A stretch of DNA of 64,000 bases from Mesorhizobium sp. WSM3862 (GTDB taxonomy: Bacteria; Pseudomonadota; Alphaproteobacteria; Rhizobiales; Rhizobiaceae). The notes under the pieces were generated by a model. It ran no database searches. It was given only the letters and a program-made list of their open reading frames with translations, and was not told where the DNA came from. The stretch spans positions 186,001 to 250,000 of the forward strand of contig NZ_NSGE01000002.1 of NCBI RefSeq assembly GCF_002294985.1, in the 5' to 3' direction. Each line of letters opens with the position of its first letter. Position 1 is the first letter of the stretch. The position numbers and the translations under genes are program-made. This document shows, in pieces, positions 16,163-24,566 of this stretch.

Positions 16163-17398
16163 ATGCACGGGAGATCACACGTCATCGTCGGAGCCGGGCC
16201 GGTCGGTCGGGCAGTGGCGCTGCAACTTGCGGACCAGCCGGACTCTTTCGTTGTCGTGATTGACAGGAGCCATTCTGCGCTTGCTATGGCGCAACGACTT
16301 CTGGGCAATCTCGAAAACGTTCGCTTCGACGTGTCGTTGGGTCCATCCGCTCTCTTGGTTCAAGCCCGATCGCTGATCATGGCGACGTCTTGGAGAGATT
16401 CCCGAGTTTTGGTAGGCAAGCTTTTGCATCAAACGCACGAGGCAGGTCTACACACCCCTATTATTTGCGTCGGCAGGCCTAGCCCCGGGGATCCTGACAT
16501 TCTCCCGGTACCGCCTAACGGTCCGCCCGTAGTCTTGGGAGCGGGTCTCGAACCAGGAATGGTTGAATCTTTAGTCTCGCTGGTTGCGGCTGAAATAAGG
16601 GACATAGAGAGCATAGTAACTCATTGCGGAGGGATTCCCAGAATTCCGGAGCCTCCGCTGAACTATGCTCTCGCCTTTGGGCGTCGGCTGCCCATAGAGC
16701 AGAGGCTCGCGTTGGCTCGAATCGATGGCCAGGCCGTAACGCGAAATCGATTTGAAAGCGTATCTCAGCTGTTCGTGGATGGTATCGGGCTTCTCGAAGC
16801 ATACGATGACGCAATGGTTTCGTCGACGGCTGCAGAGGCTCATCCTAGCATTTCAACGCTTCGACAATTGACTGTGCGGTGGCCCGGCTTTGCCGATGGC
16901 GTTCGGATGTTGCATCGCCTCGGGCTGCTGTCCGACGAGGAGATCGAAATCGGGAGCGTGCGCCTGCAGGTCAAGGAGGTCACGGAGGCGCTTTTATGTC
17001 GCCAGAGCCCAAATGACGATGGCGACCAGGTCGTCCTTGTCATCGCCATTGAGGATCGCCAAGGGCGGGTTGGCCGCTGGACGTGCATCCTGCGCTCCGA
17101 GCTTCAGGAGCGAGGCATCTCAAGCATGGCTATCGCCACCGCAGTTCCGGTGGCCGCAGCCGTGGAATGCGTCACGCGTCAACAGTTGCGGGGTCCCATA
17201 CACCCCGGCAAAGCCGCGCTCGCCGATGTCGCCGCGATCGCCCTCGAGCAACTGAGGAGAAGCCGGATCGCTGTCCTAGCCGAGCGCGCGAGCGGGCTGT
17301 TGGAAACAAGCACGATTTTGGGAGCCGGTCATGCGAAGACGAAAGACACTACTCGGGGGGAGCGGACCAGCAAACCTGGCACTGCTGATCTGCCTTAA
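16163..17398 (+). CDS. Saccharopine-dehydrogenase-like NAD(P)-binding protein
   Basis: A 411-residue protein. An N-terminal Rossmann fold opens with HVIVGAGPVGRAVALQLA. A later segment, VVLGAGLEPGMVESLVSLVA at about residues 118-138, matches the catalytic-domain entrance of saccharopine dehydrogenases and relatives. These enzymes make or break a secondary amine between lysine and an oxo acid. The gene lies between the MFS exporter and a cupin/MetRS-like hydrazine-synthetase candidate. The expected product of that synthetase, N6-(carboxymethylamino)lysine, is chemically analogous to saccharopine. I infer that this enzyme might oxidise or cleave it, replacing the FAD oxidase of known pathways. 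The last 25 residues overlap the start of the hydroxylase remnant and may be altered. Confidence 0.7.
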   Translation: MHGRSHVIVGAGPVGRAVALQLADQPDSFVVVIDRSHSALAMAQRLLGNLENVRFDVSLGPSALLVQARSLIMATSWRDSRVLVGKLLHQTHEAGLHTPIICVGRPSPGDPDILPVPPNGPPVVLGAGLEPGMVESLVSLVAAEIRDIESIVTHCGGIPRIPEPPLNYALAFGRRLPIEQRLALARIDGQAVTRNRFESVSQLFVDGIGLLEAYDDAMVSSTAAEAHPSISTLRQLTVRWPGFADGVRMLHRLGLLSDEEIEIGSVRLQVKEVTEALLCRQSPNDDGDQVVLVIAIEDRQGRVGRWTCILRSELQERGISSMAIATAVPVAAAVECVTRQQLRGPIHPGKAALADVAAIALEQLRRSRIAVLAERASGLLETSTILGAGHAKTKDTTRGERTSKPGTADLP

Positions 17399-17670
17399 GG
17401 AGCGGGGGGTCCTCAGTTCTGGATTCGCTGGAACTTTTTGAGCGCCGCGACAGCGCAGAATGGCACCCGGGCACCGCTTTCGAGGGTTCGATGCTCCAAG
17501 TGTCGTTGTTACTCGCTGAACTTCGCTGAGTTGCCCCATTCGGGGGTCTCGCCGAACGGGCTGCGGTGGTGGCGAAGGCGCTGCAAGACCGGCACGTGCT
17601 TCAATCTGCTCAAGGTTGCCCGGAGACCTTGCTAGCGGCATGGCTCAACGCGAAATTTGAGAGTGGAAAC
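17331..17670 (+). pseudogene. Collapsed L-lysine/L-ornithine N-monooxygenase
   Basis: From the ATG at 17331 the frame reads RRRKTLLGGSGPANLALLIC then LKERGVL. After a shift at the G-rich run near 17405-17420, a second frame gives DSLELFERRDSAEWHPGTAF and EGSMLQVSLLLAEL. The GxGPxNL FAD motif and the F-E-R-x(4-5)-W-H-P-G...MQVS motif are hallmarks of IucD/PvdA-type N-hydroxylases. A TGA follows at about 17527-17529. The short remainder (GLAERAAVVAKALQDR) could be the enzyme's C-terminus. About 300 residues, including the NADPH domain, are missing. The remnant sits directly before the cupin-synthetase, where a lysine N6-hydroxylase would be expected in a hydrazine pathway. Confidence 0.75.
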
Positions 17671-17673
17671 GAA

Positions 17674-19671
17674 ATGATCTGTCCCCAAGTAATAGATCTA
17701 AAAAATGACACACGCCGGGTCCCCATCTCGATCGAAGGGGGCATCGTCATGCATGATCCCTTCCCGGAAGGGGGCGACGTTTCCGTCCGACTGTTGAAGT
17801 TCAGTCCAGGCGCGACCACTTGCCGTCACAACCATACGGAAGTCGAATTTTGGACGGTGATCTCTGGCGGCGTTCGAATACATCTAGACGAAAAGACGTT
17901 CCTGCTGCTTGGCGGAGAGAGCATTAGGCTAGACCCGCTGAGCAGGCACAGGATTGAGGCTTTGGACAGCGGTGCAGTCATGCAGACGGTGTGGTGGCAC
18001 AGCCGTGCAGCCTTCGAAGAGGCGACTTCCACGAATGAAGCGATAGGAAAGAGCAGACCGCTGCTGCTGGTGCCCGCAATGCTTACCCCGAATGGGAACA
18101 TGCATATAGGTCATGCCTCAGGTCCGTTCCTCCACGCGGATGTGTTGCGCCGAATTGCTGAGACCAGCGGCCGAGAGGTTTTCGTGCTGCAGGGCACGCA
18201 CGGTCACCTTGAGCATATTGCAATTGCGGCCGACGCTGCTGGACTGGAATACTATCAGTTGGCCGAGAAAAACACGGCTGCTTTCCAGGAGACTCTGCAT
18301 CGGCTCAATGCAGATTCGGATATTTTCCTTGGGACAAAGCCTGACCGCCGCGGCAAGGCGGTCGTTCTCGAGGTCTTCGAGCGACTTTGCAGCAAGGGCC
18401 TGATCGCTGAAAGAGAGCATTTGGTCCCGTATGACGTCCAAAGTGGGCGCTTCAAGGTGGACGCCTTCGTCCACGGCAAATGTCCCTATTGCGGCGGCTA
18501 TTCCTCCGGTCACGAATGCGAGGATTGCGGCGCGCTGGTCCTCGATGCCGAACTCCAGGATCCGGTCGATCTCGACGGGCGCTCGCTGGAACATCGTCCC
18601 CTGAAGCGCCTTTTCCTGAACCTCGCTCCATTGCATGACGCACTGGAATCCTTCGCCTCGCGGAACTTCCTGCCCATTTACGCCAAGCTCTATGTCGAGT
18701 CCTGGCTGTCCCGGGGGCTTCCGGCAGTCTGCATCTCAAACCCAAACCGGGAGGGAATTCGGATTCCAATCCCTGGATTTGAATGCCAGCGGTTTACCAT
18801 CACCATGGAACACGTGCCTCGGCACTTGCTCGCCTTAGAAACGATAAGGGAAAAGATCGGATGCCCCGCCTTCTGGTATCAAATCCCACGGGACGAGATG
18901 CCGGAGCTGGACATTCTCTTCGGGGCGGACAACGCCTTCGGACGTCTGCTGGTTATTCCCGGGGTACTTTCGGCGCTTGATCTCCATGAGATGCTCCCCC
19001 GACGGATTTTCGTCAACCAGATGCTCACGCTTGAGGGGAAGAAGTTCTCAACATCACGAAATCACGCAATCTGGGTGAACGACATCGCTGCGGAAGAAAC
19101 TGCCGGGCCGCTTCGCTTCTACTTGTGTCGCTGTCGTCCGGACGGTTCTGTCGAGGACTTCTCCATGGGGGCCTACGAGAGCTGGAAACGGGACTTCTGG
19201 GACGGACGGCTGTCGAGATCGGTCGCGAAGGCTAACGAGGTCATCGGGCGGGTCGCGACAGACGAGCTCCCGTGTCCTGGCCAGTGGTCAGCCACCGACA
19301 TTGCGTTCCTCGCGGACTGCAGACGCTTCAACGCGGAAGTGCGGGCGCGGTTCGAAGCGGATTACCCGGACGTACGTCAGCTGACACGCGCAATCGAGGC
19401 GTTCGTCGACGCAATTGACCGCTATTCATGTTCAGTGCTGCAAGTTCCGGCTGCGCCGAAGGTGAAGGAGGCGCTTGCCCGGACTGCGGCCCGCGCTGTG
19501 ACCTTCGCGCTCGTCGGACTCTCTGTCGCGGCATACCCGGTCGTACCTGATTTCGCCATTTCCATCGCAAGGAGTCTGGGGCTGGGCCTTCCCAAGCTCA
19601 GCTGGTTCGACCGCGACTGGATGGCCGAGCCAGTCCGTCTCTCTGCAAGCCACGACGTCGGCGGCCGTTGA
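17674..19671 (+). CDS. Cupin / methionyl-tRNA-synthetase-like fusion, candidate hydrazine synthetase
   Basis: A 665-residue two-domain protein. Residues 1 to about 115 form a cupin with metal ligands in CRHNHTEVEFW and a later PLSRHRIEAL. From about 125 it is a class I synthetase core related to MetRS: HIGH at 144-147, a zinc knuckle CPYC...CEDC near 270-290, and KFSTS at 457-461 in place of KMSKS. I start at the ATG at 17674, with a GAGAGTGG stretch upstream; the frame stays open further up only through hydroxylase debris. The architecture matches Spb40 and Tri28 of s56-p1 and triacsin biosynthesis. Those use ATP to activate an amino acid (glycine) and, with the cupin, rearrange its ester with N6-hydroxylysine into an N-N bonded product. 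A tRNA-charging role is unlikely. Confidence 0.85.
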   Translation: MICPQVIDLKNDTRRVPISIEGGIVMHDPFPEGGDVSVRLLKFSPGATTCRHNHTEVEFWTVISGGVRIHLDEKTFLLLGGESIRLDPLSRHRIEALDSGAVMQTVWWHSRAAFEEATSTNEAIGKSRPLLLVPAMLTPNGNMHIGHASGPFLHADVLRRIAETSGREVFVLQGTHGHLEHIAIAADAAGLEYYQLAEKNTAAFQETLHRLNADSDIFLGTKPDRRGKAVVLEVFERLCSKGLIAEREHLVPYDVQSGRFKVDAFVHGKCPYCGGYSSGHECEDCGALVLDAELQDPVDLDGRSLEHRPLKRLFLNLAPLHDALESFASRNFLPIYAKLYVESWLSRGLPAVCISNPNREGIRIPIPGFECQRFTITMEHVPRHLLALETIREKIGCPAFWYQIPRDEMPELDILFGADNAFGRLLVIPGVLSALDLHEMLPRRIFVNQMLTLEGKKFSTSRNHAIWVNDIAAEETAGPLRFYLCRCRPDGSVEDFSMGAYESWKRDFWDGRLSRSVAKANEVIGRVATDELPCPGQWSATDIAFLADCRRFNAEVRARFEADYPDVRQLTRAIEAFVDAIDRYSCSVLQVPAAPKVKEALARTAARAVTFALVGLSVAAYPVVPDFAISIARSLGLGLPKLSWFDRDWMAEPVRLSASHDVGGR

Positions 19672-20290
19672 ATAGCCGATCAAAGACTTCGGGCGTTCAC
19701 CGCAGCCACTTTTCGAGAATCAGCCCAAGGATGCGAGCAAGCCAAGTGCATCGTGGGCTTCGTCTTTGATCAGCCGTTGTCACCGAAACGACGCCGATGT
19801 CGTCCGGCTCGGGCGAAGTCTGAAGTGTTGATGGCCTTTCAAAAGCGCGGCTAAACGACGACAAGAGTTGGTTGTGTTGCAAAGTTTTTTCTGTGTCATG
19901 AAGGTCGGTCGGGACCGGCCGCTGTCATGCCGCTCAGTACGCCCAGGAACGGAGGCTGACGCGACTCAGAAAGAGGCCTACGGGGTGCGTACGTGGGGTG
20001 CTTTTTGCGCTACAGCCGCGCCTCCAGGCGCCCGAAGGCAGCGGACGGTAGATCCGCATCCGAGCGATGGTAGTGGATCAAAAGCTCCGGAAATCTGCGC
20101 CGCTGACCATCGAATCCCGGTGGTTCTTCCGCGCCGCCCCACATGATTTGAGCGCCAACATCAGCAATCGCTGGTGCCCTGATGTGCCGGTCAGGCTTCA
20201 ATGACGGGGAAGTGGGAGGATGGCGCGTTTGCGGGTGTGTCGCCGGTCTGGCGTCTGACGATCGTATACTATCCGACACTGTTCTGTCGC
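19672..20290. other. No gene seen between the hydrazine-type cassette and the nif promoter
   Basis: About 620 bases with short overlapping open frames on both strands, none carrying a ribosome binding site or a motif I recognise. It may hold eroded insertion-sequence DNA. Confidence 0.4.
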
Positions 20291-20293
20291 TTT

Positions 20294-20309
20294 TGTTGGG
20301 TCCACGACA
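20294..20309 (+). promoter_or_regulatory. NifA upstream activator site
   Basis: TGTTGGGTCCACGACA is an exact TGT-N10-ACA NifA-binding element. It lies about 90 bases before a sigma-54 promoter and ahead of a nifH 5' remnant, the normal spacing and order of nifH promoters. Confidence 0.75.
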
Positions 20310-20398
20310 CCGGTCTTTTTCGCCGAGCTCTTGTCTGGCCACACGCCAATCCGCTGAAAAGCAATCACAACTTTCTTATTTTGCTGGGTCGGCCAAAT

Positions 20399-20413
20399 TG
20401 GCACGAGTTTTGA
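20399..20413 (+). promoter_or_regulatory. Sigma-54 (RpoN) -24/-12 promoter of nif type
   Basis: TGGCACGAGTTTTGA has the complete -24 element TGGCACG and correct spacing to a -12 element reading TTGA in place of the consensus TTGC. The NifA site upstream and nifH start downstream support it. The -12 change may weaken it. If active it would transcribe through the nifH remnant into the gibberellin operon 425 bases downstream. Confidence 0.65.
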
Positions 20414-20500
20414 AGCTCCTTCGTTGTGAGCCGGGAGCCGCCGACCGACCTTCATTTCGTGGATGACACCGCGATCGATGGAACGAAGAAAGAAAAACAA

Positions 20501-20720
20501 ATGTCAAATCCGCATCAGATAGCTTTCTATGGCAAGGCCGCCGCGGCAAGACCGCCCCGTACCCAAACAGGCGCCGCCCTTGTCGACCCTTGCGCAGGAA
20601 ATCTTGATGGCCGGCTGCGGCTCAAAGGCCGGCCCACCACACTCGCTCAATCCTGACTTCAAAGGCGCAGGATAAAGTTCTGCATCTCGCCCCGCGTGGT
20701 ATGCCTGGAAAGTTATACGT
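20501..20720 (+). pseudogene. nifH 5'-end remnant
   Basis: The ATG at 20501 begins MSNPHQIAFYGK, the conserved N-terminus of nitrogenase iron protein. The P-loop GGIGKST is then disrupted (the frame reads AAAARPPRTQT). AALVD and, in another frame, LAQEILMAGCGSKA correspond to the following T-LAAL-x(6)-KILIVGCDPKADST region. Frameshifts and substitutions then destroy it. No functional dinitrogenase reductase can be made. It shows that the upstream promoter was a nifH promoter. Confidence 0.7.
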
Positions 20721-20838
20721 TGGCCAATCTTGATAATCGAGCCGGCTACGCCGCGGAGGACGTCTATATGCCGTCCTACGTCATTCGATCCCCGCAGCGC
20801 CTTCCGCCCTTCCATCGCTTAGAGAGTGAAGTGCCACC

Positions 20839-22041
20839 ATGTCCGAACACCCCTTGCCGACACTGCCGATGTGGCGCGTCGATCACATCGAGCCCTCGCC
20901 CGAGATGCTGGCGCTACGCGCCAACGGTCCGATCCACCGCGTGCGCTTCCCGTCCGGGCACGAAGGCTGGTGGGTGACAGGCTACGACGAGGCCAAGGCG
21001 GCGCTGTCCGACGCGGCGTTCCGGCCCGCGGGAATGCCGCCGGCGTCATTCACCCCGGATTCGGTGATTCTCGGTTCGCCGGGGTGGCTGGTCTCGCACG
21101 AGGGGGGCGAGCACGACCGGTTACGCACGATCGTGGCGCCGGCCTTCAGCAACCGCAGGGTGAAGCTGCTCGCGCAGCAGGTCGAGGCGATCGCCGCACA
21201 GTTGTTCGAGACGTTAGCTGTCCAGCCCCAGCCCGCCGACCTCAGGCGCCACTTCTCCTTTCCGCTTCCGGCCATGGTCATCAGCGCGCTGATTGGCGTG
21301 CTGTATGAGGATCACGCCTTTTTCGCCGGGCTGTCCGACGAGGTGATGACGCACCAGCATGAAAGCGGTCCGCGCAGCGCGTCTCGGCTGGCCTGGGAAG
21401 AACTGCGCGCCTACATTCGCGACAGGATGTGGGACAAGCGCCAGGATCCGGGCGACAACCTGCTGACGGATCTGCTCGCGGCGGTCGACCAGGGCAAGGC
21501 GACCGAGGAAGAGGCGATCGGCCTGGCGGCGGGCATGCTGGTGGCTGGGCACGAGAGCACCGTCGCGCAGATCGAATTCGGCCTGCTGGCCATGTTCCGC
21601 CATCCGAAACAGCGCGAACGCCTGGTCGGCGATCCATCCCTGGTGGACAAGGCGGTGGAGGAAATCCTGCGCATGTACCCGCCGGGCGCGGGCTGGGACG
21701 GCATCATGCGCTATCCGAGGACCGACGTGACTATCGCGGGCGTGCATATCCCCGCGGAGAGCAAGGTGCTCGTCGGCCTGCCGGCGACATCGTTCGATCC
21801 GCGCCATTTCGACGACCCGGAAATCTTCGATATCGGACGCGACGAAAATCCGCACCTGACGTTCTCGCACGGGCCGCACTACTGCATCGGCATGGCGCTG
21901 GCCAGGCTGGAACTCAAGGTGGTCTTCGGTTCGATCTTCCAGCGCTTTCCCGCGCTGCGCCTGGCCGTGGCGCCCGAAGCGCTGAAGTTGCGCAAGGAGA
22001 TCATCACTGGCGGGTTCGAGGAGTTCCCGGTGCTCTGGTGA
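20839..22041 (+). CDS. Cytochrome P450 CYP112 (gibberellin 20-oxidase-type)
   Basis: A 400-residue soluble P450. It has an I-helix AGMLVAGHESTVAQIE, the E-x-x-R motif in VEEILRMYPPG, and the haem loop FSHGPHYCIGMALARLE with ligand Cys349. It is the first gene of the gibberellin operon, preceded by a purine-rich leader. In characterised rhizobial operons CYP112 carries out successive oxidation and loss of C-20, converting GA12 through GA15 and GA24 to GA9. CYP114 follows 93 bases on. The DNA is distinctly GC-rich compared with the upstream cassette. Expression may come from the nif-type promoter at 20399. Confidence 0.93.
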   Translation: MSEHPLPTLPMWRVDHIEPSPEMLALRANGPIHRVRFPSGHEGWWVTGYDEAKAALSDAAFRPAGMPPASFTPDSVILGSPGWLVSHEGGEHDRLRTIVAPAFSNRRVKLLAQQVEAIAAQLFETLAVQPQPADLRRHFSFPLPAMVISALIGVLYEDHAFFAGLSDEVMTHQHESGPRSASRLAWEELRAYIRDRMWDKRQDPGDNLLTDLLAAVDQGKATEEEAIGLAAGMLVAGHESTVAQIEFGLLAMFRHPKQRERLVGDPSLVDKAVEEILRMYPPGAGWDGIMRYPRTDVTIAGVHIPAESKVLVGLPATSFDPRHFDDPEIFDIGRDENPHLTFSHGPHYCIGMALARLELKVVFGSIFQRFPALRLAVAPEALKLRKEIITGGFEEFPVLW

Positions 22042-22134
22042 TTCACGGACGCCGCCGGAACCGCGAGCTTCTACCGCAACTTGCCGGCGCCCCTGGCGCG
22101 CGCAGGTCAGATCTCCAGCCAACAGGTAACCAAG

Positions 22135-23424
22135 ATGGACGTGCAAGAAACCATGGCAGCATGCCGGGACGCCTTTGCCGAACTGGCGTCGCCAGCGTGC
22201 ATCAACGACCCGTTTCCATTCATGCGGTGGTTGCGCGAGCACGATCCGGTGCATCGCGCGGCGTCGGGCCTCTTTCTGTTGAGCCGCCACGCCGACATCT
22301 ACTGGGTGCTCAAGGCCACGGGCGATGCGTTTCGGGGACCGGCTCCGGGCGAACTGGCGCGCTATTTCCCGCGCGCGGCGACCAGCCTTTCGCTCAGTCT
22401 GCTGGCGTCCACGCTAGCGATGAAGGAACCACCGACGCATACGCGTCTGCGCCGGCTGATCTCGCGCGATTTCACCATGCGCGAGATCGACAACCTGCGG
22501 CCGAGCATCGCGCGCATCGTCGCAGCGCGCCTGGACGGCATGGCACCCGCGCTGGAGCGCGGGGAGGCGGTGGACCTGCATCGGGAATTCGCGCTGGCCT
22601 TGCCCATGCTGGTCTTCGCCGAACTGTTCGGTATGCCCCAAGGCGACATGTTCGAGCTCGCCGCCGGCATCGGCGCCATTCTGGAGGGCCTGAGCCCGCA
22701 CGCCAGCGATCCCCAGCTGGCCGCAGCGGACGCGGCCAGCGCCAGGGTGCAGGCCTACTTCGGCGACCTCACACAGCGCAAACGCACCGATCCCCGCCAC
22801 GACATCGTGTCGATGCTGGTCGGCGCACACGACGACGATGCCGACACGCTGTCGGATGCGGAGTTGATCAGCATGCTGTGGGGCATGCTGCTGGGCGGCT
22901 TCGCCACCACTGCCGCGACCATCGACCATGCGGTCCTGGCGATGCTGGCGTTTCCCGAACAGCGGCACTGGCTGCAGGGGGACGCCGCGGACGTGAAGGC
23001 ATTCGTCGAAGAAGTCCTGCGCTGCGATGCGCCCGCCATGTTTAGTTCCATTCCGCGTATCGCTCAGCACGACATCGAACTGCGCGGCGTGGTAATCCCG
23101 AAGAACGCGGACGTGCGCGTGCTGATCGCGGCCGGCAATCGCGACCCGGACGCCTTCGCTGATCCCGACCGCTTCGATCCCGCGCGGTTCTACGGCACGA
23201 GTCCTGGCATGTCGAGCGACGGGAAGATCATGCTGAGCTTCGGCCACGGCATCCACTTCTGCCTCGGTGCGCAACTGGCCCGGGTGCAGTTGGCCGAGAG
23301 CTTGCCGCGGATCCAGGCGCGCTTCCCCACGCTGGCATTGGCCGAGCAGCCGACCCGGGAGCCCTCCGCGTTCCTTAGGACGTTCCGCGCGCTGCCGGTG
23401 CGGCTGCAAGCGCAGGGGGGCTGA
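22135..23424 (+). CDS. Cytochrome P450 CYP114 (ring-contraction step)
   Basis: A 429-residue P450 with I-helix [22 protein letters not shown] for the E-x-x-R motif, and haem loop [17 protein letters not shown] with ligand Cys376. The frame is open from 22081, but I choose the ATG at 22135 ([14 protein letters not shown]), which matches my memory of rhizobial CYP114 starts. In the known pathway CYP114, with the operon's own ferredoxin, oxidises ent-kaurenoic acid and contracts ring B to give the gibberellin skeleton. The ferredoxin gene starts two bases after its stop, which fits that partnership. Confidence 0.92.
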   Translation: MDVQETMAACRDAFAELASPACINDPFPFMRWLREHDPVHRAASGLFLLSRHADIYWVLKATGDAFRGPAPGELARYFPRAATSLSLSLLASTLAMKEPPTHTRLRRLISRDFTMREIDNLRPSIARIVAARLDGMAPALERGEAVDLHREFALALPMLVFAELFGMPQGDMFELAAGIGAILEGLSPHASDPQLAAADAASARVQAYFGDLTQRKRTDPRHDIVSMLVGAHDDDADTLSDAELISMLWGMLLGGFATTAATIDHAVLAMLAFPEQRHWLQGDAADVKAFVEEVLRCDAPAMFSSIPRIAQHDIELRGVVIPKNADVRVLIAAGNRDPDAFADPDRFDPARFYGTSPGMSSDGKIMLSFGHGIHFCLGAQLARVQLAESLPRIQARFPTLALAEQPTREPSAFLRTFRALPVRLQAQGG

Positions 23425-23425
23425 G

Positions 23426-23734
23426 ATGCGCGTCGTGGTCGACCAGGACCTGTGCGGAACCACCGGGCAGTGTGCGCTGACGCTGCCCGGCACCTTTCGC
23501 CAGCGCGAACCGGACGGAGTGGCCGAACTGTGCGTGGCGACGATTCCGCAGGCGCTGCGCGCCGCTGTGCGACTCGCAGCCAGCCAGTGCCCAGTCGCCG
23601 CCATTCTGGTCATCGAAAGCGACGCTGGCGATGAGGAGCTCGCCAGCGCCGACCCTGCGCCTTCTCGGGTGGAGGCCGAGCGGCATGCCGCGAAAGACCA
23701 ACGCAATCCAGGAGGACACGATGGGACGGTTTGA
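23426..23734 (+). CDS. Small [3Fe-4S]-type ferredoxin of the gibberellin operon
   Basis: A 102-residue protein. The cluster ligands are in DLCGTTGQCALTLPGTF near residues 9-25 and in ASQCPVAAI near 53-61. That is three cysteines with the fourth position of a 4Fe cluster replaced, as in P450-associated 3Fe-4S ferredoxins. It begins two bases after the CYP114 stop and its end overlaps the SDR gene by 14 bases, so translation is probably coupled. The role is electron delivery to the operon's P450s, mainly CYP114. The C-terminal 30 residues after DEELASADP look poorly conserved and may be an extension formed by the overlap. Confidence 0.9.
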   Translation: MRVVVDQDLCGTTGQCALTLPGTFRQREPDGVAELCVATIPQALRAAVRLAASQCPVAAILVIESDAGDEELASADPAPSRVEAERHAAKDQRNPGGHDGTV

Positions 23735-24566
23735 AGGCAAGGTGGCGGTCGTGACCGGCGCCGGGGCCGGCATCGGCAAGGCATGCGCCCTCGCCATCGC
23801 GCGCGAGGGCGGCAGAGTGGTGGTGGCCGACATTGATGCCTCGGCGGCCATCGCCTGCACCACGCAGATCGCGGCCGAAGCAGACCACACGCTGGCCCTG
23901 GCCATAGACATCGCCGATGCGCAGGCGGTGGTAGCGCTGTTCGAGACGGCGGAGCGGCACTTCGGTGGGGTCGACCTGCTGGTGAACAACGCGAGCGCCA
24001 TGCATCTGACCCCGCGCGACTGCGCGATCCTCGACCTGGACCTGGCGGTCTGGGATCAGACCATGGCGACCAATCTGCGCGGCACGCTGCTCTGCTGCCA
24101 ACAGGCCATCCCACTGATGATCGCCCGCGGCGGTGGCGCGATCGTCAACATGTCGTCGTGCCAGGGGCTCAGCGGTGACAACGCGCAGACGTCTTACGCC
24201 GCGTCGAAGGCGGCGCTGAACATGTTGTCGGCCTCGCTCGCCACGCAGTACGGTCATGCGCAGATCCGCTGCAACTCCGTTGCGCCGGGTCTCATCATGA
24301 CCGAGCGTCTCCTCGCCAAGCTGGACGAATGCATGCAACGGCATCTGCGCCGGCACCAGCTGCTGCCGCGTGTCGGCCGCCCCGAGGACGTGGCCGCGCT
24401 GGTGGCTTTCCTGCTCTCCGACGATGCTGCATTCATTACCGGGCAGGTCGTGTGCATCGACGGCGGCATGCTGGCGCATGTGCCGACATACGCCGACGGA
24501 GGCAACAGCCCCGCCGCGCGGCCTGCCGGCGGCATCGCCAAAGCGGCCGCGGAGCAGCACTGCTGA
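23721..24566 (+). CDS. Short-chain dehydrogenase/reductase of the gibberellin operon
   Basis: A 281-residue classical SDR. It has the cofactor motif VTGAGAGIGKACAL, NNASAM, and the catalytic Y159-x-x-x-K in SYAASKAALNML. GGAGGACACG before the ATG at 23721 fixes the start, although the frame is open further upstream. The operon SDR is reported to act with CYP114 and ferredoxin in completing the GA12-aldehyde/GA12 oxidation. The stop overlaps the CYP117 start as TGATG. The last 25 residues are alanine/proline-rich and probably disordered. Confidence 0.92.
   Translation: MGRFEGKVAVVTGAGAGIGKACALAIAREGGRVVVADIDASAAIACTTQIAAEADHTLALAIDIADAQAVVALFETAERHFGGVDLLVNNASAMHLTPRDCAILDLDLAVWDQTMATNLRGTLLCCQQAIPLMIARGGGAIVNMSSCQGLSGDNAQTSYAASKAALNMLSASLATQYGHAQIRCNSVAPGLIMTERLLAKLDECMQRHLRRHQLLPRVGRPEDVAALVAFLLSDDAAFITGQVVCIDGGMLAHVPTYADGGNSPAARPAGGIAKAAAEQHC

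Noticed and set aside
20501-20656. Functional nifH
   Set aside because: Only the first dozen residues survive; the P-loop and everything after are destroyed.
22414-24114. 566-codon open frame on the minus strand across CYP114, ferredoxin and SDR
   Set aside because: It is an antisense shadow of very GC-rich coding DNA; the plus-strand P450, ferredoxin and SDR motifs explain the sequence.
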